DNA of 64,000 nucleotides from Pseudomarimonas salicorniae (GCF_023156535.1 NZ_JALNMH010000008.1:124001-188000); one strand, 5' to 3'; shown: positions 41,049-50,013, counted from the stretch's first letter. Made by a program: numbers and translations. The notes: generated from the sequence alone by a model not told the origin.

Positions 41049-42238
41049 AGGCACGTTCGCTGTCCCGGCTGCTCGGCCTGCAGTGGGCCGGCTTCGTCCT
41101 GGTCCTGCTGCTCGGATTCGGCCTCGTCGCGGCGACCGCCCTGTACGTGCTCGAAGACAGCTTTATCGACCAGCGCCTGCTCGACGCCGAGGCGGCCCTG
41201 GCCCGCGGCGTGGCCCCGAGCCCACCGGTGCAGCGCCTGCGGACGGAGGACCTGCCGGCGGCCCTGCAGCCAGGCCTTGAGTCACTGCCGCCCCGCGCCC
41301 TGCGCGAGTACCGGCTGGAGGACGGCCGCTACCTGCACCTGCGCAGCCTGCCCGCCGAGGCCGGCGAGGCGCGCTTCCTGGTCATCGATGCCGGCGACGA
41401 GCTGCGCGTGGGCGAGAAACTGCGCCGCATCGCGCCCAGCGTGCTGGTGCTGCTGGGCCTGATCCTGATGCTCGCAGCCTGGCTGGCGCGGCGCTTCGTC
41501 CGGCGCATCGAGCGCGGGCTCTCCGGCCTGCTCGACGCCATCGAGGGCGAAGGCGACGTCGCCGCACTGCGCCGACTCGCGACGGAACAGCCTGTTCAGG
41601 AGTTCCGGCGCTTCGGGCTGGCCCTCGCCGACTCCCTGCAACAGCGGCTGGAGGCCGTCGAGCGCGAGCGCGAAACCCTGCGCTTCCTGGCCCACGAGCT
41701 GCGCACTCCGCTGCAGGGAGCGCGGCTGGCGCTGGCCTCCCTGACCGATACCGGCTCGGCACCGGGAAGCTACCTCCGACTGCAGCGCAGCCTGCAGCGC
41801 CTTGACCGCGCCAGCGCGGCGGTGCTCTGGCTGGGCGAGCAGACGCCGGTCACCGAGCCGGTCGAGATCGGCAGCGCGGCGCGCGCGCTCTGCGATGAGC
41901 TGGCCCCGCTGGCCGGGCAGCGCGGACAGAGTCTGCACTGCGAAGTCGCGGCACCGCTGCATTGGTCGCTGCCGCTGGCCGCCGTCGAAGCGGTGCTCGG
42001 CAACCTGCTGCTGAATGCCATCCAGCACGGCGCGCCGGGCCAGGTCAGCGTGCAGCTGGGGCGGAATTCGCTCCGCGTCGAGAATTCCTGGGACGAGGGC
42101 AACGACCGGCCCGGCTTCGGCCTCGGGCTGGAGCTGTCGAAGCGCCTGCTGTCGCGAATCGGCTGGACGCTGGACTGCGATGCCGAGGGCACCAGGTTTC
42201 GGGTGCATGCGGCGCCGGTGGCGTCGTCTGTGGACTGA
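41045..42238 (+). CDS. Sensor histidine kinase, partner of the OmpR-type regulator
   Basis: A 397-residue inner-membrane kinase with spans at about 12-34 and 134-154 enclosing a periplasmic sensor of about 100 residues. The cytoplasmic part has a HAMP-like linker, the dimerisation/phosphorylation motif FLAHELRTPL with His217, the N-box NLLLNAIQHGA and the G-box GFGLGLELSKRLL. The GTG start overlaps the regulator stop. The catalytic domain is shortish with a compact ATP lid, but key residues are present. The ligand is unknown. The neighbouring DJ-1-like gene hints at redox or carbonyl stress, which is inference. Confidence 0.92.
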   Translation: MKARSLSRLLGLQWAGFVLVLLLGFGLVAATALYVLEDSFIDQRLLDAEAALARGVAPSPPVQRLRTEDLPAALQPGLESLPPRALREYRLEDGRYLHLRSLPAEAGEARFLVIDAGDELRVGEKLRRIAPSVLVLLGLILMLAAWLARRFVRRIERGLSGLLDAIEGEGDVAALRRLATEQPVQEFRRFGLALADSLQQRLEAVERERETLRFLAHELRTPLQGARLALASLTDTGSAPGSYLRLQRSLQRLDRASAAVLWLGEQTPVTEPVEIGSAARALCDELAPLAGQRGQSLHCEVAAPLHWSLPLAAVEAVLGNLLLNAIQHGAPGQVSVQLGRNSLRVENSWDEGNDRPGFGLGLELSKRLLSRIGWTLDCDAEGTRFRVHAAPVASSVD

Positions 42239-42331
42239 TTGAAGGCCGGCGCGATTCGCGATGCGTCAGGTCAGGCGTTCGACGGCGTCCTTGGCACCCC
42301 GTGCGCGACTGCGTGCAACCCGCCACCCATC

Positions 42332-42402
42332 TGACCACGTTCGCCACGCCAGTTGACCGCCTTTGCCAGCAACTCTGACCACGCCCGGCAGTTCGACTGA
42401 CC
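42332..42402 (-). repeat. Array of four TGGTCA-like boxes at 22-bp spacing (minus strand)
   Basis: TGACC occurs at 42332, 42354, 42376 and 42398, exactly 22 bp apart. Read on the minus strand these are GGTCA boxes, several inside longer similar segments such as TGGTCAGAGTTGCTGGCAA. It mirrors an oppositely oriented array at 42641-42733. Confidence 0.75.
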
Positions 42403-42499
42403 ACGACCGACAGTGGTGCGACCGGCCGGAACCGGCCAGGAGTGAGCGTAGCGGAAGGTGAACTCCGGGCGCGAAGCAGACATTCCACAACACCCGAAT

Positions 42500-42564
42500 G
42501 TAGGAGCCAGCTTGCTGGCGATCGTCCCATCCGGGGCGCCTATCGCCAGCAAGCTGGCTCCTAC
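42500..42564. repeat. Palindromic repeat, family A
   Basis: Same hairpin as at 33110-33174, including a nearly identical centre. It lies between the two GGTCA arrays and its flanks carry pieces of the larger composite repeat. Confidence 0.9.
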
Positions 42565-42640
42565 AGCGGGACCGGGGCGAATGCGAACTTCGCGCCCGAA
42601 GCTCGCATCGGCGACGGCTCACTCCGGGTCGGTATCAGCC

Positions 42641-42733
42641 GGTCAGAAGACTGCCGGAAGTGGGCAAACGGCATTCCTATCGCGGTCAGAGCGGCTGGCG
42701 ACGCTGGTCATCCAGGCTGGCAAGCCCCGGTCA
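42641..42733 (+). repeat. Array of GGTCA boxes at 21-23-bp spacing (plus strand)
   Basis: GGTCA at 42641, 42684, 42706 and 42729, with a degenerate GGGCA at 42662. Segments such as GGTCATCCAGGCTGGCAAG match the opposite array. The pair of inverted arrays resembles the multi-repeat ends of IS21-family elements. No transposase remains between them. Confidence 0.7.
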
Positions 42734-42824
42734 CATCGCTGGCAATACGCAACCGCGCGACGGGCGGCGGAACGTCCGGTTGGGACAACCTGAGGGTCGC
42801 ACGGTCAGCGCCGCCGACGGGATC

Positions 42825-42851
42825 ACGCGCGTCGCACCGTGCGACGCGCGT
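42825..42851. terminator. Perfect inverted repeat downstream of the dipeptidase gene
   Basis: Thirteen-base arms ACGCGCGTCGCAC and GTGCGACGCGCGT around one base, eight bases beyond the dipeptidase stop. It would form a very stable hairpin. No T-run follows, so termination is possible but not certain. Confidence 0.5.
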
Positions 42852-42858
42852 CGTTGCG

Positions 42859-44121
42859 TCAAGACGCAGCCTGGCTTTTCGCCTTCTCGGCGGCGCGGAG
42901 GGCGCGCAGGAGATTGCCGCTCCACAGCGCCTGGATCTGCGACTCGCTGTAGCAGCGGGCCATCAGCTCGCGGGTGACGTTGGCGGTCTCTGAGGCATCG
43001 TCCCAGCCCTGCACACCGCCGCCGCCATCAAAGTCGGAGGCGATGCCGACATGCTCGATGCCGATGCGCCGCACGGCATGGTCGATATGGTCGACGAACT
43101 GCGCCAGGGTGACGTCCGGATGCTTGGCGCGCAGCGCGGCGACGCCCGCGGCGTAGGCCTCGATGTCGGCGTCGCTGGCCGCATCCCAGCCGTTCCCGAT
43201 GTACACGCTGCGCAGGGCGGCGATGCCGGCGGCCAGGGCGGGATCGACCTCGGCGACGTAGCTGCGGAAAGCCACCATCTGCGCCACGCCGCCGTTCTCG
43301 CGGATCGCGTCGAGCTGCTCGTCATCGAGGTTGCGCGCGTTCGCATACACGCCGCTCGCCCCCGAGTGCGAAGCGATCACCGGCGCCCGCGACAGACGGG
43401 TCGCCTCCATCATGGATCGTTTTCCGACGTGCGAGATATCGACCAGCACGCCGTGGTCATTGAGGCTGCGGACCAGCTCGCGTCCCAGTTCGGTCAGGCC
43501 GGCATCCTCGGTGCCGTCGCCCAGTTCGGCATTCGGGTTCGAGCTGCCGCCAAACTGGTTGTGTCCCATATGGGTGAGGCCGACATAGCGCACGCCGCGC
43601 TCGGCCCAGAGGCCGACATCGGCCACCGAGTCGCCGAGCGGATAGGCGTTCTCCATCCCGAGCAGCACGGCGATGCGTCCCTGCCGATGCAGCTCGACGA
43701 CTTCGTCGGCGGAGCGCGCCAGCGCGACCTGGTCCGGATAGGCGCGGACCAGGCGCTGGATGCGGCGGAAGTCATCCTCGGCATTCGCCCTCGCCGCCGC
43801 GTAACCCTCGCCGTCCACCTTGGCCTGCCCGGTGTAGATGATCAGGAAGGCGGCATCCAGCCCGCCGGCGCGCATCTTCGGCAGGTCGTTCTGGGCCCGG
43901 GTGAAGCGGCCGGGATCCAGCGTATGCGAGGCATAGCCGCGACCGAGATCGATATGGGTGTCGAGGGTCAGCAGCTTCGAATGCAGCGCCCAGGCCTGGT
44001 CCTCGCTGACCTCCCGCCGCTCGCAGGCGGCAGGCGCCGCCAGCGCCGACGTGGCGCACAGCGACAGGGCGGCAAGCGCGAAACCCAGGCGGGTGCGTTG
44101 AAAGGCATTCACTCTCGGCAT
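42859..44121 (-). CDS. M19 membrane dipeptidase family protein, exported
   Basis: A 420-residue zinc-dependent dipeptidase related to renal dipeptidase, which cleaves dipeptides including those with D-residues. The signal peptide starts at ATG 44121 (FALAALSLCATSALAAP). Metal ligands appear as HxD in DTHIDLGRG, Glu in LLGMENAYPL, and histidines in VDISHVGKRS and VIASHSGASG. The C-terminal IEHVGIASDFDGGGGVQGW is a strong family signature. The open frame upstream of 44121 lies in repeat sequence. No operon partner is adjacent: downstream is the GGTCA-array region and upstream a 540-bp repeat block. Confidence 0.94.
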   Translation of the reverse strand: MPRVNAFQRTRLGFALAALSLCATSALAAPAACERREVSEDQAWALHSKLLTLDTHIDLGRGYASHTLDPGRFTRAQNDLPKMRAGGLDAAFLIIYTGQAKVDGEGYAAARANAEDDFRRIQRLVRAYPDQVALARSADEVVELHRQGRIAVLLGMENAYPLGDSVADVGLWAERGVRYVGLTHMGHNQFGGSSNPNAELGDGTEDAGLTELGRELVRSLNDHGVLVDISHVGKRSMMEATRLSRAPVIASHSGASGVYANARNLDDEQLDAIRENGGVAQMVAFRSYVAEVDPALAAGIAALRSVYIGNGWDAASDADIEAYAAGVAALRAKHPDVTLAQFVDHIDHAVRRIGIEHVGIASDFDGGGGVQGWDDASETANVTRELMARCYSESQIQALWSGNLLRALRAAEKAKSQAAS

Positions 44122-44202
44122 GTCAGGTCCGTCAACGCGGGGCTGGCCAGTATCGACCAGATCTGCCCGCATCGCAGCCTGCGCCCACCACCCACCCCGT
44201 AG

Positions 44203-44541
44203 AGCGCAGCGTGCTGCGCTGATCGGCAAGCGCATGTCCTTTCTCCGCCCCAACCCTGCACCCGGCGCTGGCGCGCCAACCCCCTCCCAACCGCCCGGCC
44301 CTCCGGCGCAGCCTCCGGGCGTTCCTCGGCGCGCGACCCTGCGGCTCGCAAGCGCGCCTCCTCACCCCCCTACGTCGCTTCGCGGTGCAAGGGGAGGGGC
44401 TAGAAGCGACCGCTACAGATCTTGTAGAACCTCATCGCCACACCGCCCCCGTTCGCGGTGAGGTATCGAACCGCGAACGGCTCGCCACCCGCCACGCCGC
44501 ACCTCGCCCGACCCCACCTGTAGAGCGCAGCGTGCTGCGCT
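44203..44541. repeat. Composite repeat block upstream of the GntR operon
   Basis: Family E palindromes at 44203-44220 and 44524-44541 flank a stretch of about 240 bp (about 44268-44516) that contains the family D palindrome (44450-44479) and matches 50150-50400 closely, in the same orientation. No coding potential was seen in the 540-bp gap apart from the promoter described separately. Confidence 0.85.
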
Positions 44542-44599
44542 GACCGCATCCCAACACCGCCCCCGCCTGCTCCAGGGAACCCGGCCAGCCAATCCGGGG

Positions 44600-44628
44600 T
44601 TGACGCACCCCCCAACCGTCACTACTGT
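44600..44628 (+). promoter_or_regulatory. Sigma-70 promoter of the GntR-ABC-peptidase operon
   Basis: TTGACG, 17 bp, TACTGT. The -10 overlaps the left arm of the operator at 44625-44647, so a bound repressor would block polymerase. Predicted 5' leader is about 25 bases. Confidence 0.7.
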
Positions 44629-44647
44629 ACTAGTCGTCACAGTACAG
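44625..44647. promoter_or_regulatory. Operator for the YtrA-type GntR regulator
   Basis: Inverted repeat CTGTACT, nine-base centre, AGTACAG, overlapping the -10 box and ending 11 bp before the GntR start. Its placement fits autorepression. The match of protein to site is inferred. Confidence 0.65.
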
Positions 44648-44658
44648 CAGGTGCACCG

Positions 44659-45069
44659 ATGTCCCGAACCGTTCCCCTGATGCTTGAGCTGAGCGCCGCC
44701 GATCCGCGGCCGATCGTGAAGCAGATCTGCGATGGCGTGCGCCGGCTGATCGCCACGGGCGAGCTGCCCGTCGGCGCCCAGCTGCCGAGTGTGCGCGGCC
44801 TTGCGCAGCAGTTGACGATCAACCCGAACACCGTCGCCAAGGCCTACGGCGAACTGAGCAGCGAGGGCTGGCTCGACTCGCGGCAGGGGCTCGGGCTGTT
44901 CGTCGCCGAGCCGCGGCAGCGCTATTCGGAGGCGGAGCGGGAGCGGCGGCTGGGCCTTGCCGTGCAGGGTTTCGCGGCCGAGGTGGTTGGCCTCGGCTAT
45001 CCGCTGGAGGTGGTGCTGGACCGGGTCGGCGAAGCGCTGGCGCCCTGCCTTGAGCGGCGCTCGGCCTGA
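44659..45069 (+). CDS. GntR-family transcriptional regulator, YtrA subfamily
   Basis: A 136-residue regulator. The winged helix (about 10-78) has the GntR pattern PIVKQICDGVRRLIATGEL and LPSVRGLAQQLTINPNTVAKAY (shown in part). The short C-terminal part (about 85-136) lacks a FadR or HutC ligand domain, which is the mark of the YtrA subfamily. YtrA proteins usually repress adjacent ABC transporter genes, and that is the arrangement here: the ABC ATPase gene begins 11 bp downstream. The perfect palindrome over the promoter is the likely binding site. Confidence 0.92.
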   Translation: MSRTVPLMLELSAADPRPIVKQICDGVRRLIATGELPVGAQLPSVRGLAQQLTINPNTVAKAYGELSSEGWLDSRQGLGLFVAEPRQRYSEAERERRLGLAVQGFAAEVVGLGYPLEVVLDRVGEALAPCLERRSA

Positions 45070-45080
45070 AGGAGACGACC

Positions 45081-46049
45081 ATGTCAGCGACCCATCTTTC
45101 CGTCGTCCCGGCCGCCGTGCCGGTCCCTTCCCTGCCGGCCGGCGAGCCGGTGATCGAGACCGAGGCGCTCACCCTCAGCTACGGGCGGCGCAACGCGCTC
45201 GACGCCCTTAGCCTGTCGATCCCGCGTGGGCGCATCCACGCCATTGTCGGCGCCAACGGCGCGGGCAAGTCCTCGCTGTTCCGCATCCTGCTCGGCTTCC
45301 AGTCGCCGACCTCCGGCCGCGCACGCATCCTCGGCCGTGACTGCGCGTCGCTCAGCGCCGGGGACCGTGCGCGCATCGGCTTCGTCAACGAAGAGCACAG
45401 CCTGCCGGCCTGGCTGCGGGTCGACGAGGTGGTCGCCATGCAGCGCCGGCTGTATCCGCGCTGGGACGAGGCCCGCTACCGGCACATCGCCGAGCACTTC
45501 AATGTCGACGCCAGCCAGCGCATCCGCGAGCTGTCCCGCGGCGAGCGCGCCGGGGTGAACCTGGCGATGGCCCTCGCCCAGCGCCCCGAGCTGCTGATCC
45601 TCGACGAGCCCACACTCGGCCTCGACGTGGTCGCCCGCCGGGCCCTGCTCGAAACCGTACTCGAATCGGTCGACGAGTCCGACTGCACGATCATCTACTG
45701 CTCGCACCAGATGGAGGAGATCGAGCGGCTCGCCGACAACCTGATCATCCTGGAGCGCGGCCGGCTGATGCACATGTCGGCACCTGATGACTTCTGCCGC
45801 CGGGTCAGCCTGTGGGTGGCCGAGATGCCCTTCACGCCGGGCAAGACGGCGGACCTGCCCGGTGTGCTGCAGGTGCAGCGCATCGATGGGCTGTTCCACT
45901 ACCTGGTGCTTGACCACGGCGAGGACTTCGCCCAGCGCCTGGAGGCGGCCGGCGCGCGGCGCGTGTTGCGCGGCGCGGTCGGGCTCGAGCGCGCGGTCAA
46001 TGCCTTCCTGACCCGCGGCCACGCAGCCCCGACGGAGGCAAGCCGATGA
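45081..46049 (+). CDS. ABC transporter ATP-binding protein
   Basis: A 322-residue ATPase with a single nucleotide-binding domain (about 24-235). Walker A is GANGAGKS (57-64), Walker B LLILDEP (171-177), and the H-loop lies in YCSHQMEE. The signature is LSRGE (151-155), a deviation from LSGGQ that also occurs in YtrB-like proteins. The C-terminal 85 residues form an extra domain. The ATG follows an AAGGAG-type site after the GntR gene, and the stop overlaps the permease start as ATGA. It presumably dimerises with the downstream membrane protein. Substrate unknown, possibly an envelope-active peptide or antibiotic. Confidence 0.92.
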   Translation: MSATHLSVVPAAVPVPSLPAGEPVIETEALTLSYGRRNALDALSLSIPRGRIHAIVGANGAGKSSLFRILLGFQSPTSGRARILGRDCASLSAGDRARIGFVNEEHSLPAWLRVDEVVAMQRRLYPRWDEARYRHIAEHFNVDASQRIRELSRGERAGVNLAMALAQRPELLILDEPTLGLDVVARRALLETVLESVDESDCTIIYCSHQMEEIERLADNLIILERGRLMHMSAPDDFCRRVSLWVAEMPFTPGKTADLPGVLQVQRIDGLFHYLVLDHGEDFAQRLEAAGARRVLRGAVGLERAVNAFLTRGHAAPTEASR

Positions 46050-47878
46050 ATGACCTGTTCCGATCCGAGCTGCGCCGCTTCCGCGGCGTGGCCCTGCTGC
46101 TAGCCGGCCTGCACCTGCTGGGCCTGCTCTTCGTCCAGCGCATGCACAACCTGCTGCAGCAGACCTGGTTCGAGGCGCTGCCGCTGTTCGCGCTCTACCT
46201 GCTGTTGGGTCTGGCCCTCGCCCTCTACCAGGTCGGCAGCTACCGCAAGCCGAGCCAGTGGATGTGGCTGATGCACCGCCCGCTGGCGCCTTCGCGCATC
46301 TTCGCCGCGCTCTCGGTGTCCGCACTCTGCCTGCTGGCCCTGGTCATCCTGCTGCCGCAGTGGCTGCTGCTGTTCGGCGCCGAGGCCTTCACCGCACGGG
46401 TGGTCGACCTGCGACACGTGCTGGCGGCCGTGCACAGCCTCGCCTACGCGATGATGGCATGGCTGATCGGCTGCCACGCCGTCCTCAGCCGGCATCGCGC
46501 GGCCATCGCGGTGCTCGCCACGCCCCTGCTGCTGGCCATGCATCTGGTCTCGGTCTGGTGGCTGCTGGTTCCGGTCTCGCTGATGCTGGCCTGGCTGGCC
46601 GTGGTCGCCCTGCACAGCGTCCGGGCCAACCGCAACGAGCCGCTCAAGCGCCCCCTGCCCCTGCTGCTGACCGCCCTGCCCCTCCAGCTCGGCGTGTTCG
46701 TGCTGCTGTTCAAGCTGGGCCAGGCGGGATTCGTCACCACCGGCATCCTGCTCGGCACCGACCCCCTTAACACCGAGTATCCGCCACAGGGCGGGCTGAT
46801 CGAGCTGTCGCGCCTGCCCCCGCACGAAGCACTGGGCCTGGGCCTGGCCGGCAGCGCCGACCCGCGCGCCGACGCTTGGCGCGAGCAGCTGCCCCTGCTC
46901 GAAGTCGAAGCCTTCGGCCCCTACCTGCAGCGCTATCCGCAGCGCCACCAGCTGCTCAACCTGCCGCTGCCGGCGGCCTTCATCGACGAGGAGCGCAGCA
47001 TCGTCTGGACCTTCAGCCACGACAGCATGCGCTTCCACGGTCGCGATCCGCGCACCGGCGCCGCCCGCGGGGAGTGGGGCCTCGCTGGCGCCGGCGACGC
47101 CCAGCCCTTCGCCGAGGTGCCGATCGCCGCCCCGGAGGGACATCTGATGACGCGGGACGCACTGTTTGCCATCGATGACGAGGCGCAGCGCCTGCAGCCG
47201 CTGCTGCGCCTGCCAGCCGGCGAGTGGTTCACCGAGATTCCCCAGCATGCCTTCGGACGACTGCTGGTGATGACCAACCAGCGCCTGATGGCCTACCGCC
47301 CTGATCGTGCGGCCACCCAGGCCCATGCGCCACCTGTGCTCGACTGGCAGCTTGAGCTGCCGCGCGGCATCGGGCGCCTGGACAGCGTGCTGCTGACCCA
47401 GCTGATGGAGGGCTGGCTGGTGTCCTTCGTCCATGGCGATGGCATGCGCCAGATCGGCTTCAGCCAGTTCGCACAGGTGGCCGACCCGCTGCAGTGCACG
47501 GTGTTCATCGACGAGACCGGCGTCGCCACCCCGCTGCACGAGCGCGCCGTCTCGCGCGACTATCCGCTGGCCTCCCAACTCGCCTGGTGGATCTCGCCCG
47601 CCCTGCACGCCCTGTCCGAATGGCCCGACCGCGCCCTGGACAAGGGCCTGACCACGCCGCTCGAAGTGGAGCTCTGGCCGAACGACCGCGGGATCCAGCT
47701 GATCGCCCTGCTGCTGCTCGCGGCCTCGGCGCTGGGCGCCTGGCTCTGGCTGCGCGGCGAACCGGTGCCGCCTGGCCGCAGGCGCTTCTGGCTCGCCTGC
47801 TGCGGTCTGATCGGCCTGCCCGCCCTGGTCAGTCTGATCTGCCTTGAGCCCCGCCGCGGCGCGCCGAGCCGTCCATGA
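46046..47878 (+). CDS. Large membrane protein, ABC transporter permease partner
   Basis: A 610-residue protein. Six spans lie in the first 230 residues (about 13-30, 43-62, 85-108, 128-147, 152-180 and 205-225). A soluble region of about 300 residues (about 240-540), rich in beta structure and probably periplasmic, follows, and two spans close the protein (about 548-570 and 578-600). The arrangement of permease with a large extracytoplasmic domain recalls ABC exporters of the YtrC/MacB-like kind, but I do not recognise the domain. It is coupled by ATGA to both the ATPase and the peptidase genes. Confidence 0.8.
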   Translation: MNDLFRSELRRFRGVALLLAGLHLLGLLFVQRMHNLLQQTWFEALPLFALYLLLGLALALYQVGSYRKPSQWMWLMHRPLAPSRIFAALSVSALCLLALVILLPQWLLLFGAEAFTARVVDLRHVLAAVHSLAYAMMAWLIGCHAVLSRHRAAIAVLATPLLLAMHLVSVWWLLVPVSLMLAWLAVVALHSVRANRNEPLKRPLPLLLTALPLQLGVFVLLFKLGQAGFVTTGILLGTDPLNTEYPPQGGLIELSRLPPHEALGLGLAGSADPRADAWREQLPLLEVEAFGPYLQRYPQRHQLLNLPLPAAFIDEERSIVWTFSHDSMRFHGRDPRTGAARGEWGLAGAGDAQPFAEVPIAAPEGHLMTRDALFAIDDEAQRLQPLLRLPAGEWFTEIPQHAFGRLLVMTNQRLMAYRPDRAATQAHAPPVLDWQLELPRGIGRLDSVLLTQLMEGWLVSFVHGDGMRQIGFSQFAQVADPLQCTVFIDETGVATPLHERAVSRDYPLASQLAWWISPALHALSEWPDRALDKGLTTPLEVELWPNDRGIQLIALLLLAASALGAWLWLRGEPVPPGRRRFWLACCGLIGLPALVSLICLEPRRGAPSRP

Positions 47879-49983
47879 ATGCGAACGCATCCCGCCCGCG
47901 CCGACCTTCACTCCACCGAGCCGCCCTTGCCCTTCTCGCCCTGTTTTCCGTGCCGGTCGGGCCGGCAGGGGCGAGCGGCGACACCACGCTCGAAGCGCTG
48001 CGCGCGCTGGCTGCGGAGGCGTCCGCAGCCGTACCGGTGGACCTGCTGCCGCGGGCCGCCCTGCTCGAGCGCCCCGCCGTCAGCGAGACCAAGCTCTCAC
48101 CCGACGGCCAACACCTGCTGTTCCGCCAGCGCGGCGAGCAGCGCAGCAGCTGGCGTCTGCGTCACCTCGACAGCGGACGCGAGTGGACACTGCTGGCCGA
48201 GGGCGGCGAGGTCGAGGCGCTCTGGTCGGGCGACGGCCGGAGGATCTGGCTGGCCGACGACCAGGGCCTTGCGCTGTATCCGATGCCGGCCGGTCCGCCG
48301 CGGCGCATCCATCGCTGGGACGAGCCGCGGCGCCAGCGCTTCTTCACCGTCGATCCGCAGGCGACCGGACACGCCGTGATCAGCGAGCGGGTGGATGACG
48401 CGGGCCGCTGGCTGTTCCGCTATCTGAGCATCGACCCGAGCGGCAGGACCCGACTCCTGATCGAGGCGCGGCAGCCGGTTCGCGACCTGCTGCTGGATGC
48501 CCGCGGGGCGCTCCGCTTCAGCGTCGCCTACGAAGGTGAGGACTATGACAGCGTGGTCCGCCACCATCGGGGCGATGAAGCGACCGAGCTGCTGCGCTGC
48601 CGCGGCATCCGCCAGTGCCTGCTGTTGGGCGCGGCAGCGGACGGCTCGTCACTGGGCCTGCTTTCCCAGCAGTCGCAGGACCTGCTCGGGGTGCTGCGCT
48701 GGGAGTCCGCCGAGCGCGGCCCGCGACTTGAACATATCGATCCCGCAGGACGCGCCGATGCCAGCGCCGTACTCTGGTCACAGGCCGAGGCGCGCTGGCT
48801 GGCCGTGGCCTACGACGGCGCGACGCGCGTCTGGCACGGCGTCGATGCCGCCACCAAGGGCCGCCTCGATCGGCTGCAGCGGCAACTCCCCGGCGAACGG
48901 CTCGCCCTTCAGGCCAGCGCCGACGGCCGCCGCTGGCTGGTGCAGGCGCAGCGCTCGGATCGCCGCCATTCGCGCTGGTTCCTCGACGAAGAGGGATCCG
49001 AACCCCGCCCTCTCTTCGAGGCCGATGATCCGCATGCAGGACTGGCCGTGCGCGCCCACCCGATCAGCTGGCGGGCCAGCGACGGCATGCTGCTGCATGG
49101 CTATGTCAGCCTGCCCCGCGGGGCCGACCCCGCCCGTGGGCCTTTGGTGGCGCTGATCCACGGCGGCCCCTACAACCATGACCGCGGCGGCTTCGACGCG
49201 CTGGTCCAGCTGCTGGTCAACCGCGGCAGCATCGTCTTCCAGCCGAACTTCCGCGGCTCGACCGGCCACGGCATCGCCTACACGCTGGCCGCCGGCGGGG
49301 AGCTGGGAGATGGCCGCGTGCTCGCCGACATCATCGAGGGCCTCGATCATCTGCTTGCCGCGGGCATCGGCGATGCCACGCGGCAGGCGGTCATGGGCCA
49401 CTCCTTCGGCGGCTATGCCAGCCTGCTGGCGGTCAGCCATCACACGGAACGCTTCCGCGTCGCCGTCGCCGGCGCGGCGCCGGTCGACCTCGGCTGGGGC
49501 ATGCGCTGGATCTCGCGTAACGAGGGCAGCGCCCTGCCCGAAGACGGGCCGCCCGCCGAACGGGTCTTCGCCCAGTACGGCATGCCCCAGGCCGAGGCCG
49601 ACTGGCGGGCACGCATGCAGCGCGAGTCTCCGCTGGCCCACGCCGCCGTGACCCGTACACCTGTCGTCCTATGGGCCGGCGCCCGCGACGATCGCGTACC
49701 GCTCAACAGCATCAGCCGCTACGCCGCGGACCTGGCCCGCGCCGGCCACGCGCCGACCCTGCTCGTCGACCCCGAGGCGGGCCACTCGCCCGACAGCCCG
49801 ATCGGCTACGAGGCCGTGCTGCACCTCTACGAATCCGCCGCCGCCCGCCACCTCGGCACCCACCTGGAAGCCGCCTCGCCTGCGCTGCGCGCCTTTATCG
49901 ATCGCCACCAGCGCCTCGGCCCCACGGCCACGGCGGCCAGGCCGAAGGGCATGACCGACGCGCCTCCGTCCACGTCGCCCTGA
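47875..49983 (+). CDS. Exported S9-family (prolyl oligopeptidase-type) serine peptidase
   Basis: A 702-residue peptidase. An N-terminal signal sequence (about 10-36, ALALLALFSVPVGPAGA) is followed by a beta-propeller region (about 60-395) and an alpha/beta hydrolase catalytic domain (about 410-690). The triad is Ser510 in GHSFGGYAS, Asp605 in GARDDRVP and His637 in EAGHSPDS. The oxyanion region is LIHGGPYNHDRG. Family members cut short peptides after proline or other residues. It is the last gene of the GntR-ABC operon (ATGA overlap), which suggests that it processes or degrades what the transporter handles. Confidence 0.92.
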   Translation: MNANASRPRRPSLHRAALALLALFSVPVGPAGASGDTTLEALRALAAEASAAVPVDLLPRAALLERPAVSETKLSPDGQHLLFRQRGEQRSSWRLRHLDSGREWTLLAEGGEVEALWSGDGRRIWLADDQGLALYPMPAGPPRRIHRWDEPRRQRFFTVDPQATGHAVISERVDDAGRWLFRYLSIDPSGRTRLLIEARQPVRDLLLDARGALRFSVAYEGEDYDSVVRHHRGDEATELLRCRGIRQCLLLGAAADGSSLGLLSQQSQDLLGVLRWESAERGPRLEHIDPAGRADASAVLWSQAEARWLAVAYDGATRVWHGVDAATKGRLDRLQRQLPGERLALQASADGRRWLVQAQRSDRRHSRWFLDEEGSEPRPLFEADDPHAGLAVRAHPISWRASDGMLLHGYVSLPRGADPARGPLVALIHGGPYNHDRGGFDALVQLLVNRGSIVFQPNFRGSTGHGIAYTLAAGGELGDGRVLADIIEGLDHLLAAGIGDATRQAVMGHSFGGYASLLAVSHHTERFRVAVAGAAPVDLGWGMRWISRNEGSALPEDGPPAERVFAQYGMPQAEADWRARMQRESPLAHAAVTRTPVVLWAGARDDRVPLNSISRYAADLARAGHAPTLLVDPEAGHSPDSPIGYEAVLHLYESAAARHLGTHLEAASPALRAFIDRHQRLGPTATAARPKGMTDAPPSTSP

Positions 49984-50013
49984 ACGCGGCGTTTCACCGC
50001 ACGCTCCGCCCTT

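Noticed and set aside
42239-42858. CRISPR array at the regularly spaced GGTCA boxes
   Set aside because: The spacing is 22 bp with only about five conserved bases, no repeat-spacer structure of normal length and no cas genes.
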